From: Daphnia carinata
Taxonomy: Eukaryota; Arthropoda; Branchiopoda; Diplostraca; Daphniidae
Length of the DNA stretch: 64,000 bases
Direction of reading: 5' to 3'
Assembly (NCBI RefSeq): GCF_022539665.2
Contig: NW_026712522.1
Coordinates: forward strand, 1 to 64,000
A program made the translations under genes and the position numbers. Numbering within the stretch: the stretch's first letter is position 1; each line of letters starts with the position of its first letter. Below the pieces are notes generated by a model. That model was not told where the DNA came from, ran no database searches, and was given only the letters and a program-made list of their open reading frames with translations. This document shows positions 25,201 through 43,906 of the stretch, piece after piece.

Positions 25201-26227
25201 GACTGATAAAATTTTATCTTGATGTTTTTGTTTTGTTTTTTTTTTGCCGACGAAAGATTGACTATTAGCTTGTACGCAATCCAGACTGCTCGTACGCAAG
25301 AAAAACAGGCAAATTTTATTACCGTTTCTTCGGCTATTATAACATTTTATAAATTTTTCTTTTAGTTAAGTTACGCATTTCCCCTTTTACTATCAATTTT
25401 GTTGTGAGATCCCCCATCCAACTCTCCTTGCTCTAATTAGAACATGGGAGAAAATGTAATTTTTTTTTTTGCCCTGAATTAGCAGGAACCTGCCCTCTGT
25501 CCGAATTAGTGCCTTTACGTATTGCCAACAAAATGTGCAACTCATTTGCAACTTTCGCGGACTTGCGGTTGTACCGGTCGGTATATCTTGTCATATTAGA
25601 CTATAAGTATTTAATTGACTCAGTTAAGATCATTTTGTATTATTGCAGGACTAAGGTAAATCAAATTAAGACATAATTTATAGTTAAGTGGGGAAAAAAA
25701 TTTTGAAGGCTTTCTTGTAACATAATAAGAATAACTATTTCCATCTCACTGAGGACGCAGTCCTCGTTTTTGCTTATGAGTCTTCATACACTTAACTGAT
25801 TTTTTTTTTCGTTAAAACCTGTCGTAGTACTCGGCATACAAAACAATCTTAAACAACGGGATATAACAAAATACAAATTGATCAAGGAAAAATTGTTTCA
25901 TAAAAAAACCCTAAATGAGGCTTTAGGCCCATAATTAGATAGCTTTGTTAAGAATTCAAAACCTTCCTGCGAATTATACGGATCTGATAGGAAATTTTAA
26001 GTTACGAGATATATTTCATACAGGTTACTATGGAGACTCAAAAACAGAGTTTGCGAAAGACTTGAGGAATTGCAATTCCCTATAGCCTTTAAGAGAAAGG
26101 AAAACTTGATGGAAAAAAAAAATAGTATTGCTCTAATGCCAGACAATAAGACATACTAAACGTGAAGTAGTATCTTCCGCGATTTTGCTGAACAGATAAT
26201 TTTGGCAGGAAGAGCTCATTGTTTGGT
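22211..26227. other. Intergenic interval without a supported gene
   Basis: The interval is AT-rich and frames are short and unlike proteins. A small GC-richer block at about 24245-24335 has a short frame ending near a stop, but no family character. Apart from the tRNA-like element, poly-A/T tracts and simple sequence, I see nothing supportable. Confidence 0.7.
22574..22632 (-). repeat. Possible tRNA-like SINE remnant
   Basis: Read on the minus strand it contains gttgtaaagc (A-box-like) and ggtggttcaaacg (B-box-like) about 30 bp later. It is weak and short and may be chance. Confidence 0.3.
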
Positions 26228-26233
26228 TTTATT
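26228..26233 (-). terminator. Candidate poly(A) signal of the chaoptin-like gene
   Basis: AATAAA on the minus strand, 43-48 nt downstream of the stop codon at 26276. Its distance and position suit a short 3' UTR. Confidence 0.6.
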
Positions 26234-26275
26234 TTGATGTGGAACTGAACGCAAGACGCAGAGGCATTTTCTATG

Positions 26276-29200
26276 TTAAAATGATTTCAGCTGTTGAACG
26301 AAGGCCATGCCAAAGCCAACAATAAGAGTCCATTGATACCAAGTGCTTACTAAACCATTGGAAGATGACCAGCCACATTCCAGCTCTGTTTTTAATACTG
26401 ACATGAAGGGTTTGTTGGCCTTGTTGCGACAACTTGCTGCACGTAGATCTCTCATTACTGATTGATAGTTGTTGCATCGATCTTTACACATTTGTTGGCG
26501 CCACCTGCGCATCCAGAACTCAACCCACCTTAAAAAAATAATAATAACAAATTAGCATGTGTATAGGAGGTTTGGTTAACAGAAACGTTTGCTTTCGTTT
26601 GAATATTAGTATAGAACTAGAGGCATTAGCTTGTACGGAATCCCAATTGGTAGGCCTCTTAAAGCTAATGCAATCCCATATTGTCATATTACAACAAAGG
26701 TTGCTGATACACAAAAAAAAATCCTTCGTACACTTGTACAGTTTCAGGAACTAATGGGCTAAATTTGTTGTGTAAATGATGTACAGCATGGAGTGACACG
26801 CACAAATGTATACGTCAAAATTCATTAAAAGTTGTGTGTTCGTAATCCGAGCCTGTAATAACCCCTCAAATTGTAAATTCTTTTTTTTTTTTTTTGGCTG
26901 CTAATATGTGATGCGTTAACTAAATTGTTTAGTAAATGAACTTACCCAACGCTGCAGTCGCAATTCCAAGGGTTATCCGCCAACTGAAGTTGAGTGAGAA
27001 AAACGGAACCGCTGGTACCTGGATGAATTGTTGTTGATGGCTCTGCCATTGTAGATAATTTGTTATGTCGTAACTCGAGCTGAAGCCAACGGACATTTCC
27101 AAGATTCTGAAAAAGTGCCTTAGTCAATTCAGTTACGCCGTTGTCTTGCAAAGTAAGAGTCAGCGCCTTGCCTTGGAAATCCTTCGTGATATATTTTATT
27201 GGAAGAACAAAAAGTTTTAGTAATTGGTAGCAGTGCTTGTAAACTATATTCTACTTCGTTTCACCTTAAAGGCGTTGCTTGTAATGCTCTTTAATTTGTT
27301 GCCACTAATGGTAATGTTGCCTATTTTAAACGGTAACTTTCCTTTCAACTGACTATCTAAGGTTGCAGCTTCCACCTAGAAATAGCAACCTAATTAATAA
27401 TAATTGCATTTTTTTTATTTGCTTTTTTTTTTGCTTACATCAACTTCCAGATGTTTGATAACATGGTTGAAGTCCAACAGTTTTGGAATGTCCAATCCTT
27501 TAACCCTTTCATAAGTTCCAATTGCCAAATGCCGCAGATTGGTCATCTGGAACAAGCTTCCTTCCTAGAAATACATCCAGACATTTAATAAAGCAATTAT
27601 CCGAAACGGAGAAGTACGAGTTATACCTCGAATGTTTGTAGAGGAAGATTTTGAATGTTTAAGTATTCCAAACTTTTCATGCTGGCTAGCGTTCCGTTTG
27701 CCAGAGCCGTTAAATTGTTACCGTTCAGACGAAGTGACCGTAGTTTGGAAGCTGTGGACCACGGTGATTCTGGCAGAACTGTAAGCTGGCAATAGCTGAT
27801 GTCGAATTCCTTCAAATTAGCGTAGCGGGTAAAGAAATCCGATGGCAAATTTTCAACCCTTTGAAAAGCAAATTAGTATGAGTTGGATGTGCAAATGAAA
27901 GAATTTTTTTTTATGTACGTATTGTATGATATGTTAAGCGATAGCAGTTCGGGAAGATGGAAATCACCGAGATCGACACTACCTATTTCGGCCAAATTGA
28001 GGTGAACCAACGACTGGAGCAGATTGTCGAAGATATGGTCGGCCACTGTATGAATGGGATTGCTACTCAAATCCAAATGAGTTAACCGGTTCAGTGAAGA
28101 AAAGGTTTTCTCCGTCAGCGTCGAAATTGCATTGTTGGAAAGATCCAAGTACACTAGGTCGGTCAGTTTTTTCAACTGCATCAAGCAGAGGAAAAAGAAA
28201 TATCAGGCTACAAAGTGATGAGGCGTAAGAAACTGATGTAAATTTATCAATATTTGCAAAAACATATTTGTTTTGAAACTGCATTGCCTAAGTTCAGTTA
28301 TTCGCCATCCCCCAAGACTATAATGGCTACATCGTAAAAGATGTCGTCTGGTTTCGTTTATAGGTTCACGCGACAAAGGCTATAGTTTAAGTTACCTGAT
28401 CAGGCGTGATGGACGTTATTTCATTGTGAGAAGCATCCAGATGCCTGAGAGTGGTGGCAATGCGACTAAGGCAGCCGTCAGGAATTTTGCTTATCTGGTT
28501 GTGGGAGACATCGAGGATTTCCAGCTGGGTATCCTTAAACAAAGTGTCAGGCAGAAATCGGAGCCGGTTGTGCGAAATATTGATAACACGAAGAGTTGAC
28601 GAACGACTCAGCATGTCTTGATATATTTCACTGATGTCGTTGTGGTCAAGCAAGAGAACTTGAAGACTCTTGGCATTAGCAAACGCGTCTGAATCAACCT
28701 GAAGAGAAAAACAGTACAAAGTCCTTTGCCATCCTTTAGTAAAGAATTTTTTCAAGTTCATTTATACCAGCTGAATATTGTTGTTTGAAATATCTAACCA
28801 AAGTAAATGTTGCATGTCACTGTATACCTGAAAAGTAATCCAAAAATGAGATGTTAGGTCTCAACAAAGTCCAACGTTGAACAAATTAATAATAATAATA
28901 ATAATAAAATAACGGTTAAGAAATGCGTTACATCTCTGGAAATGTTTCGAAGTTGATTGTGATGAAGGACTAAGTGAGTCAACGAGCTACGGATAGGCTC
29001 GAAGTAGTTACGAGAGATGAATGAAATGTTGTTATAGCCCAAGTCCAAGGAACGGATACTAGAATATGACGACCATCCCGTTCGGTTGGAAGAGAGTTGT
29101 TGGATAAGGTTGTGACTGACATCAAGCTTGATTGCCGATAGCGTACCAACCTGATCCAGCCAATCAAATGACAATTTTTCAAGGCTGTTGTGGCCAAGAT

Positions 29201-31559
29201 TGAGACTCTCCAGTTTAGGCAAATTATGAAAAGCTTCCGATTCAATGGTACTGATCATATTTCCATCAAGTGAGATGTATTCCAAATTTTCAATGTTTTG
29301 GAATGCCCCTTTGGCAATGCGCGTGATTTTGTTCTCTTCCAGATTTAAAATTTTCAGATGTGACAAGTCAGAAAATGTTTGCGCTTCAATGGCAGTAACG
29401 AAGTTAAAACTTAACGACACATTGACCAAGTTTGGTGTGTGGTCGTTGTTGAACATATGCTGGGGTATTTTCTCGATCGAGTTATCCTGCAGATTGATGG
29501 AGCGAATTTCTTTCATTGAGTGAAAAAAATCGGCAGGCACACTGCTAATCTTGTTGTTGCTTAGATCGATCGACTGAAGTGAGACTAGTTTCTTGAATGG
29601 TTCTGAAGGTAAACTTCCGACTCCAATGCCGTTCGCCATGGAAAGGTGGATCAGAGATGTACCGACATCAGCAAAAGCGTCTGCTTCTATCTGCGAAATA
29701 CGATTATCGGACAGATCTAAACTTTTGAGCCCCGGTACGTGACGAAAAGAGTTGGACGAAACAGTTTTCAGTTTGTTTTTTGACAAACTCAAATGCTCCA
29801 ATGCAGCTCCGTAGCCTTCGAAATCACTTGTAGAAATCTTTTCGTCCAGTGAACTCAAACCCAGTGACCGTAAGTTGCGGATGTCGTTCATTTGCTTTAC
29901 AGGTATTTGGCCCATTTTTTCTCCAACTAAGTTTATGGTTTGCAATGCATAGCGGAATCCGCTAAGATCAGCATCAGCTTTGAATGCTAGCGAATTATCA
30001 TTCAGTATCAGTGCTTTCAGGAAGTCAAATTTGTCGAGTAAGTTTTCAGGCAGCGTGCTTAAGTTATTGTAACTTAAATCCAAGCGTTGCAGCGAAGATT
30101 CTAAACCACGAAAAGATTTCGAATCGAGATGAGTTACAGAGCACTCGCTAAGGCTTAAATCTCTGATTTTCGCATCCTTGAAAGCGTCTTCAGCGATCTC
30201 TCGTATGGCATTTCCATTTAAGGACGTCTTATTAATGAGATTAAAATTTTGAAATGCAAAGGGTGGTAGGTTTCCGATCATGTTGTTGTCAAGAATTAGC
30301 GTATCAATGGAGATGCGGCCTTGGAAGAAAACGTCAAATGTCGTACTAATACGATTGTTTGCGAGATTGACGGTATTGAGCGATCGCATTTGCGCCAGAC
30401 TGGTGAATGGGATATGTTCCAGCGCGTTGTCAGCCAAGCTGAGATGTGAGACCTTTATGGAACCACTGCCGCTAAGTGGCAAGATGTTAAGAATGCTGTT
30501 TCCTCGTAAGTCTAGACGCTCGAGCCGCTGAAAGCCTACGAATGACTCCAATTGTAGCGCAACCAGGTAATTGTCAGCTAGCGACAAATGCTGCAGCGAA
30601 TCTTCCACTCCGGAGAAATCTTCGCGGCTGATTTCGACGATCATATTGCTACCGAGGTCCAGTACTTTCAGTTTTTCCAAATTCTGCAAAGCCTTCTGCG
30701 GCACACGTTGCAAGTGGTTGAACGGTAAGAACAGTTCTCCAAGCGAACGTTCTAGACCGGCGAAAGCCCTTTCGGGGACGCTGTACAAGTGGTTGTTGCG
30801 AATGTCAATTCGCCACAGGCCTGCAAATGAGACAAGTGCGTATTTATCTGTTGTTGCTTAGTTTTTTGGTTGATTGATTATGACGCGTGCAAATATGGAA
30901 ACATGTGCTACAATACTGAAATGAAGCTACGGATTACAATTTCCCTGTGCATTTTGTAAGTGGTGACTCTGTTTTTATTCTAAAAAATATCTATGCAGAA
31001 AGTTAAAATTGCGCAGCTACTCGTTGAAAAGTTACCAATTAGGGCACCGTAAGTTGACTCTTACGACAAAGTTTGTGTGGATTGCACATTAATAGTCCGT
31101 CATAATGCGCTTTACATAGAATTATATTCACTGAAAGGTAACAATAGAATTGAATGTATGCCACTAATAAAAAATTTTATGAAATGCAAACATTGATTAA
31201 ATTCCGTTTCAATACGTTTGGGTAGCCCTCCTTCTCCTCAACCCTCATAGTAAGATAGACCTTTGGGTGCAGAAATGAGAAAACATCATACCTGTTCGAT
31301 GGAAACTATTTTCTTCCACCCTACGTAGTCCGTTACGTCTAAGATTGAGCGCAAATGCTTTGGTGTTGTTGATGCCAGTTGGTACGTTAGCTAATGGGAT
31401 ATCCTCGCAATAAATCAATCCAACTTCGGGCCCACCTCTGGAGCATCGGCACAGCAAATTGAACGGACACGGCTGCAAGTTCTTGGCTTCATCTTCCAAG
31501 ATGCCAGTGGTGGCCCCCACAAGACAGGCACAAGCGATCAGTGTCGAAACGATTACCAT
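26276..31559 (-). CDS. chp: Chaoptin-like leucine-rich-repeat cell-surface protein, 10 exons
   Basis: Exons: 31559-31292, 30820-28932, 28827-28768, 28698-28396, 28175-27919, 27858-27627, 27564-27439, 27375-27265, 27181-26946, 26528-26276. All joins are GT-AG and all phases close, giving 1244 aa. The protein has a signal peptide (MVIVSTLIACACLVGATTG) and an LRRNT cap (CPFNLLCRC...C). Tandem LRRs of about 24 residues (for example LQRLDLSYNNLSTLPENL) follow, filling most of the length; I did not count them. An LRRCT cap is split by the last intron (NPWNCDCSVG then WVEFWMRR). A hydrophobic C-terminal tail follows SSSNG, as in a GPI-anchor signal. Drosophila chaoptin is a GPI-anchored LRR adhesion protein of photoreceptor rhabdomeres with similar length and plan. 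The start at 31559 has A at -3 and G at +4. In-frame ATGs at 31613 and 31727 would add an N-terminal extension before the signal peptide. A family paralogue is possible. Confidence 0.85.
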
Positions 31560-32371
31560 GATGGAATGGCGAATGTCTGCCAGTTCCTTGTAATAGCCTC
31601 TTCTGGGGACCATCGTTTGCTGTACGAAATAGAACAAGCTACTGAGAGGCCTCTCTGTATGTGCGCTTCTTCTAAAAGCCAATGCGATTCCTTTCTCGCT
31701 CGCATACCCAATTCGCCTCCTTTTCATTAGACCATTTCAAGCTTATTATACACATCTAAAAGGATTATATTGACCAAGCATGTATCCCTTATGGCTTCTC
31801 CTCGATGCGGTAGCCAGCCAACACTGCTTGAAAGGTTAGACCCGTCGAATAGAACGAAGTTTCGAAGAAGACCACTAAATGAGAGCAAAGCCGAAATGTT
31901 TTCCCGGGCGTTGTTTTTATCCGCACCCTAGCTTCCTTGGATATTTTTCTTGTCATTTTTTTTTTTTTACAAAAACTTCAAATATGAATTTGCAAGCGTT
32001 CGCTATGTGTACATTCGAAATTTGAAAAATTCGCGAATCTGCTCCACCCCAATGGTACGCCTATTCAAAGAAATTTACATCCTACCGTAGGAGAAATTCA
32101 CACAGTTGGAAACCAGTTAAAAATTTATTTGGAAAAGGAGTGTCGACCACATAAATTTAATAAGCCCGGATTTCTGACGAAGCCTTTCAATTAAATCAAT
32201 CGAAAATACTCAGAGGAAACTTTTCAACCAAAATTTGCATTTTTTTTTTCTATTAATGTGGTATTGAAATTTTATGGGGCTAGCTCTATTGCGAATTTAA
32301 TAGTTTAGTTTGCTTTCCGCTTAAATGATTTAAAAAACCGCTTAGTTTTTTATTAGTTAAAGACCTCACCA

Positions 32372-32435
32372 TTAGATTCCTGTGATTCCGTTGGCTAAAA
32401 GATCGAGAACAGTCAACTTGGGATATCCCAAACAC

Positions 32436-32436
<1 letters not shown>
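32372..32436 (-). other. LRR-like stub upstream of the chaoptin-like gene
   Basis: Next to a 32-base A run (minus strand) a short frame reads YPKLTVLDLLANGITGI and then stops. It fits the LxxLDLxxNxIxxI pattern of the adjacent gene family and is followed by gtgagg, a donor-like sequence. It may be a decayed duplicate LRR exon, or chance. Confidence 0.25.

Positions 32437-32468
<32 letters not shown>
32437..32468. repeat. Poly-T run of 32
   Basis: An uninterrupted run of T on the plus strand, about 880 bp upstream of the assumed chaoptin-like start codon. Confidence 0.97.
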
Positions 32469-32470
<2 letters not shown>

Positions 32471-35038
32471 GTTCAAACCGTGATGTTTGTTGGTCTTAAA
32501 GAAACGACAAAGGCAAAGCTCGCTGAACTGCGAACTGGTACTGATGTTGGAGGACTGATATATACTCAGCAAAGCGATGTGGAAGTGGCTTATGTAGGTT
32601 GCAGTTCTCATTCTTTTGTCGGCTTCCCTGTGCCAAACGCAAACGCAAGAGAAAAAGAATGATAAACCTTAACGTGCTTGAAAACGGTACAGAGTTGTAG
32701 ACAGAAGGGTGCGAATAAACAGAGCTTGTAGACATTCTTTTAAAAATCCAGTCGTAAAGACACACTGGGCACATTGCTAATAATGTTTGCGGAGGGGAAA
32801 TGGGTACAAGAGGTCTGCATGATGGAATTATGCGATTTGGGGGTGTTACCTACCATCACACAGTTTGCCGGGCTCAATAACATTCATCGCTAACAATCCC
32901 GCCATTGACCTGACAAATGAGAGGGTATTGTACGTATAGAGGGTAACGATCGCCCATAGCGTAGAAGGGTTTCGACTTGTAAATGTACATTGTGTGTATG
33001 CATTAGAGATGATAGAAAGAGGGAGATCACAGATGATGAAGGGAGGGAGAAATTGGACGTTGATTGTGCACAGCACCGCCACTTGGCTCCCCTCGTTATT
33101 GGTGGCACTCCGGTTTTCCACACTCCATCATTTGGCGCATTAGTCCTCCCCTCCCCCTTCTCTCCTCCCTCTCCGTATGCGGTTTCACAACAACGAGGAA
33201 TTACAAATAGAGAGCGTGTTTGTACGATGTTAGCACGGGATACGTCAATGAATAAGTGACTAGATGTTATGAAGGAACAGCGACAAGAACTAACTTGAGC
33301 TAACTTTTGTGGAGTATGGTAGCTGCACACCGTGCTGTCAACGGTCTTTAATCAACATGCTCTCCTATCATGTTGGCAATTTAGTATGCACAATCGCAGC
33401 TTATTGCCACCGATTGTTGCGCGATGACAACGAACACGCGGGATAAAAATAAAGGTAGGGAACTTCGGGAATGAACGCGTCATAGAAGCATAGGTTGATT
33501 TTCGTTTTGCAATTTTCATAGTCGATAGTAAATGGGTTCTAAATCAAATTTGAATACTCAAAACTCTTGAAAAAAAGAGAAAAAGTTTTCCATGTAGTTA
33601 TATATTTTAGGAAACCACTTCCTTCTTAATGATGAAAAGGTAACGTACATCACAGCAGGCGTTTGACAAAAAAAAAACCAAAACCCAAACTAAAAAAAAG
33701 GCTGTTACAAATTGGAGTTTTTGTTTTCGTCCTAGGCGGGATGATAAAAATGTCACATGCCTTTGGGCAGTGTGTTTTGGGGTCACGTCTTGTTTAAGAG
33801 GTTTCCAAGAGAGGCCCTCCATGTTGATGTTCCAAACCATGCTGTGGCAGGAACTATTATAATTCAATGGGATCGACGCCATTGCAGCTGGGAATCTCGC
33901 TTAACAAGGCAAATGCCCACAGCAAAGGACAACTTAAAGTCTTCATTATATTCCACAATGACTAGACTCGGCAGTGTGTGCCTTTGTTATGGCTTTTTTC
34001 TTTACCGTGTCCAAGGGAGACCGAGCGGCAACACCGGACGGCCTCTTCAGCACGCGTCGTCCTCCGCTAACGACCTGACAAAACGCTTCACTGGACACCA
34101 CTCACTGGTCTTCTTCTTCCTATACCCTCGACTTCTTGCAAAGCTCAAGCTTAAGTTTCATATAGTCCATGAAATAGAATTCAAATGATTTATCATAAGT
34201 GGTGCAAGTTAAGCAATGCACTATCTGATGACAAATCCTGCAAGCATCATTGCCGGTCATTATATTGATATTTACAAATCTATCAAATGGGAAATTTTAG
34301 CTACAAAGAAACAATAGGTAAACGCGGCATGTACTAAACAGATTCGCTCTATTCGGAAGGTTCAAATACTATGTCTTTAGGAAAACGCAATTCGTAAATC
34401 GTTTTGCTATTTGGTCAGCGCGCTAAACATTTGGGAGAGAGTTGAAAAGCAATTGCGCAAAAATAAGCGTGAGCTGCGCTTTCTCGATATGTTTTAAGTA
34501 GGATGCGTTATTTCTAAAAGAGAACATTTCGTTGAAAATAACATTAATTATCAATCGTTTCGTTGAAGACTACGCATGCCAACTGGGTGAGTTAGAGGGC
34601 CTTTGAATTCCTTAATTGTTGTTTTCATGCTTAAAATGGGTCAAGATTTGAGAGGCAAAACCTTTTTAAAATTAATGCCAGCCATAGTTATTATCTTGTG
34701 GTAGCTATAACGTACTCTATTCCATCGCCATATTCTACGATTCTTGAAAACGATTGGTTTCGTTTGGCTACATTGGAAAATCAGTTGCTACCATTGAGCC
34801 TCACGGAAAAATAACTCGATAGCGCTGACGTATAGAAGCATTTCAGTTCTGCCGCCTGGAATAGAAGTATAAGTAAACGATGGTGAATCGGCCCAAAAGC
34901 TATTGCTTATATTTAAATGCATGAGAATATGTAACTGGCAAGAGGCGGGGGCAAATTGACAATTTGTGCTGTGGAATCGTCTGAATTCTACACATTTCTT
35001 TTCAATTTCATAGATTTGGGGAGGAGGGAGATTGAGGG

Positions 35039-35461
35039 TTACAAACCGGCATGAAGCATACAGAATCGACACCCAAAATTGCATTGTGCTATTTGAATTT
35101 TAAATATATGCAGCAATCTGAACACTATATACAGCAACTCCAGCATATGATCAGTTTCGTGACATTTTTGGTCGCTTATAAAATCATAGATTTTCAAACA
35201 ATTTGCCCCGTAGTCTTTGCTGCTTCGGCGCAGATGTAGTAGCATGACAATCCCGGATAGCATAGTTGCCCATGGCGACCAATCAGCTTCCTTTACTGCG
35301 TCTAACTGGGCTGGCAGATTGTTCAGCATCTCTCGGCTTGTTTCCTCCCATCCGTGCGTGAATGTCAAATTCACCATTACGTCCTATAAGCGTACGTGTA
35401 AATAGATGCGTTCACCTAGTCAATAAAACAATCTTGCCGTCAGACTTACGTTTGCTTTCAT
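35039..35461 (-). CDS. Possible two-exon gene of unknown function
   Basis: A short first exon (35461-35450, encoding MKAN, preceded directly by an in-frame stop) joins to 35383-35039 across a 66-bp intron. That intron has a strong donor gtaagt and an acceptor gcttatag, the same size class as introns in the firm genes here. The frame reads VMVNLTFTHGWEETSREMLN and ADWSPWATMLSGIVMLLHLR, amphipathic and helix-like, and stops at 35039 after 116 codons. I recognise no domain. Further splicing to sequence near 34870, which has an acceptor-like cttctattccag, is conceivable. The Kozak context is weak. It could be a chance open frame. Confidence 0.3.
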
Positions 35462-41871
<6,410 letters not shown>

Positions 41872-43906
41872 CCTTCCTATGTGAATCCCGTTCAAAAATA
41901 GCTATAATTATTGTTCTTTTCGTATTGTACCTATCTCGTTATTGACAAGTGTACACGTCGTGTTGTTTTATTTTATTTTATTTCGTTTGTTTGGTTTTCT
42001 TTTTGTAAAACTTACATTTCTCTTGCTATTTTTGTTAAATATGCTGTTGTACGAGTATTCTCGTCTAAAATATTTCACAAGGCACTGCTAAAACACTGTA
42101 AATTGCTAGACATTCACACTGTGGTTACTTGTTATCATACCCTAATTTGAATTAAGTTGCGTTCGCTTTTGAGTTTCATAGTAAATTTTCTATAGAGTAT
42201 GAACATCATATCAATATTCGCATTGTAGAGGAAAAAATAAAACAAATTTCTTAAATTTATTCCTTTGCAAGTGTGTTTACATGCCAAGTCTTAGGCTTAC
42301 TTATTGCCATCACATGAAATCTCCAACCAAATGGAATCATGTCTGATCGGATTTTGAAGTTTGGCTTAAGCGTTTCAGTTCAAATGAAAAATACTAATCG
42401 CGGCTTTGGATAGTTGATCAAACAAAGTCGACCTATATCCATTTCCAGTCAACTAATTGTGCAATGCATTTCACCATGAATTAAAAAAAAAACGAACATT
42501 TGCATAGTCAATTCAAGGGCTAATTGCCCTTAAAAGGAAAAGTGCTTTGCTTTCACGTCAAACAGACGGATGCTTTAGCATAGGCGGTAAGTGTAGATTA
42601 CTAAAATCCTCGTGAGTTTCTTGTACAGGCTATCGTTCAGTATACTGTTGGCAAAAACTACTTGAAAAACGTTTGTTTTGTTACTTAAAGTTGTGGCTGT
42701 ACATGAAGTTAGAGCCAACCAATGCCTCATCCAACTTGTCTGCACAGATTAACGTTTGAACCGTTATCTTTAACGGTATTGTATGTTCGTACAATATGTT
42801 GGTAATAGCTCAGCCTAATGTAAGTTTAGAAGATTTTTGGTTTTTAAATGATGACTACCTATTCCGCCTATAGCATAGTCTAGCATCGCACTTTTTTAGC
42901 ATGGCGATTGTGAAAGGCAAATTGCATCCATTTTGCCAATTATGCAGACAATATTAGCTTCAACATATTACAATAATGCTATAGAAAACTGTTTGACGTA
43001 GAGCTTAGACGATCTATGTTAACAACCGTATGTGTAAAGGAATGCCGGGAAATAAAGTTGCTAAACGGATAGCTTGCAAATGTATGGATTATTATTCGTT
43101 TTTCTTTTCTCTTCCTGTTCGTAAATTTTCTTTACGCTCCAGAGGTTTCCCTTGCGTGCATTGTCTAGCCTCATCAGGGGTCGGTGCATTCATTGGGCAA
43201 CTCCTCCTATTTCTCCATACAGGACTTTGGTGGTGTGACAAATAACAGAGGGCTGGAAATAAGGAAGACAGGGGTCATACAAATACCACAGGGAAATGTC
43301 ACTTCAGGCTAATCTGGAAATTCTAACACAATTGACAGTAAATAACTTCGTTATAATACTTTGCGCGATGTAGCTATAGCTTATTTGGCAGGCAACAGCC
43401 TATTTAACTCCAAATGTATCACCGGTCATGTCCTGATAAGTAACGCATTCTAAAGGTAGGGGCGGGCTACTTAGGACATTTTTTCCTGTAGGTTAAAACT
43501 ATTGATTAAGGCTCACTGCGTTATTTTAAAATTTATTACTGTATTCATTCGTTGTGGTGTCATGCGACGGGGAACCAAAGAAGCGATATCTCTGAACTCG
43601 TGGAACAAAATTTTGGCGACTCACATATGTGGTAGGATCTACAGCCTTCACAATATTTACCTACATTGGCTGCTTATCGCGTAGCTAATATTCTATTTCA
43701 CACATCATACGCGCCAAGCGGTTTCACTGCTGTTCTATTGGCTTATCCGAGATCGGCCAACATTTTGCTTGTCATTATCACGAGATGATAGTTGGTCTAA
43801 CCAACTGATAAGGTGATTAAATTTGTAAACATCCTCGACGTTTAAGGCTTTGTATCGTTCGAACAGCTGCTCTAGCAGTAAAGTAGCTCTTGAAAGCACC
43901 GTCATT
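41872..43906. other. Homeobox 3' flank and lectin upstream DNA
   Basis: No gene is supported. The first 370 bp may be 3' UTR; the last few hundred bases before 43907 should hold the lectin promoter and 5' UTR. Only short frames without family character are present. Confidence 0.6.
42236..42241 (+). terminator. Candidate poly(A) signal of the homeobox gene
   Basis: AATAAA at 365-370 nt after the stop codon at 41871, in AT-rich 3' flank. Other sites are possible. Confidence 0.4.

Larger units (their letters stand above)
31560..35038. other. Upstream region of the chaoptin-like gene, no supported gene
   Basis: It probably contains the 5' UTR and promoter. A TATA-like tataataag lies on the minus strand at about 31742-31750, roughly 190 bp before the favoured ATG (weak evidence). 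A C/T-rich tract occurs at 33140-33180. Several open frames (for example 32990-33259 and 33757-34188) have no protein character. Confidence 0.5.

Noticed and set aside
32372-32611. Minus-strand frame with a poly-lysine run
   Set aside because: The length is due to the 32-base homopolymer; only its LRR-like end is worth noting and is listed separately.
33757-34188. 143-codon plus-strand open frame
   Set aside because: No recognisable motif, no splice support and no coding-like composition.
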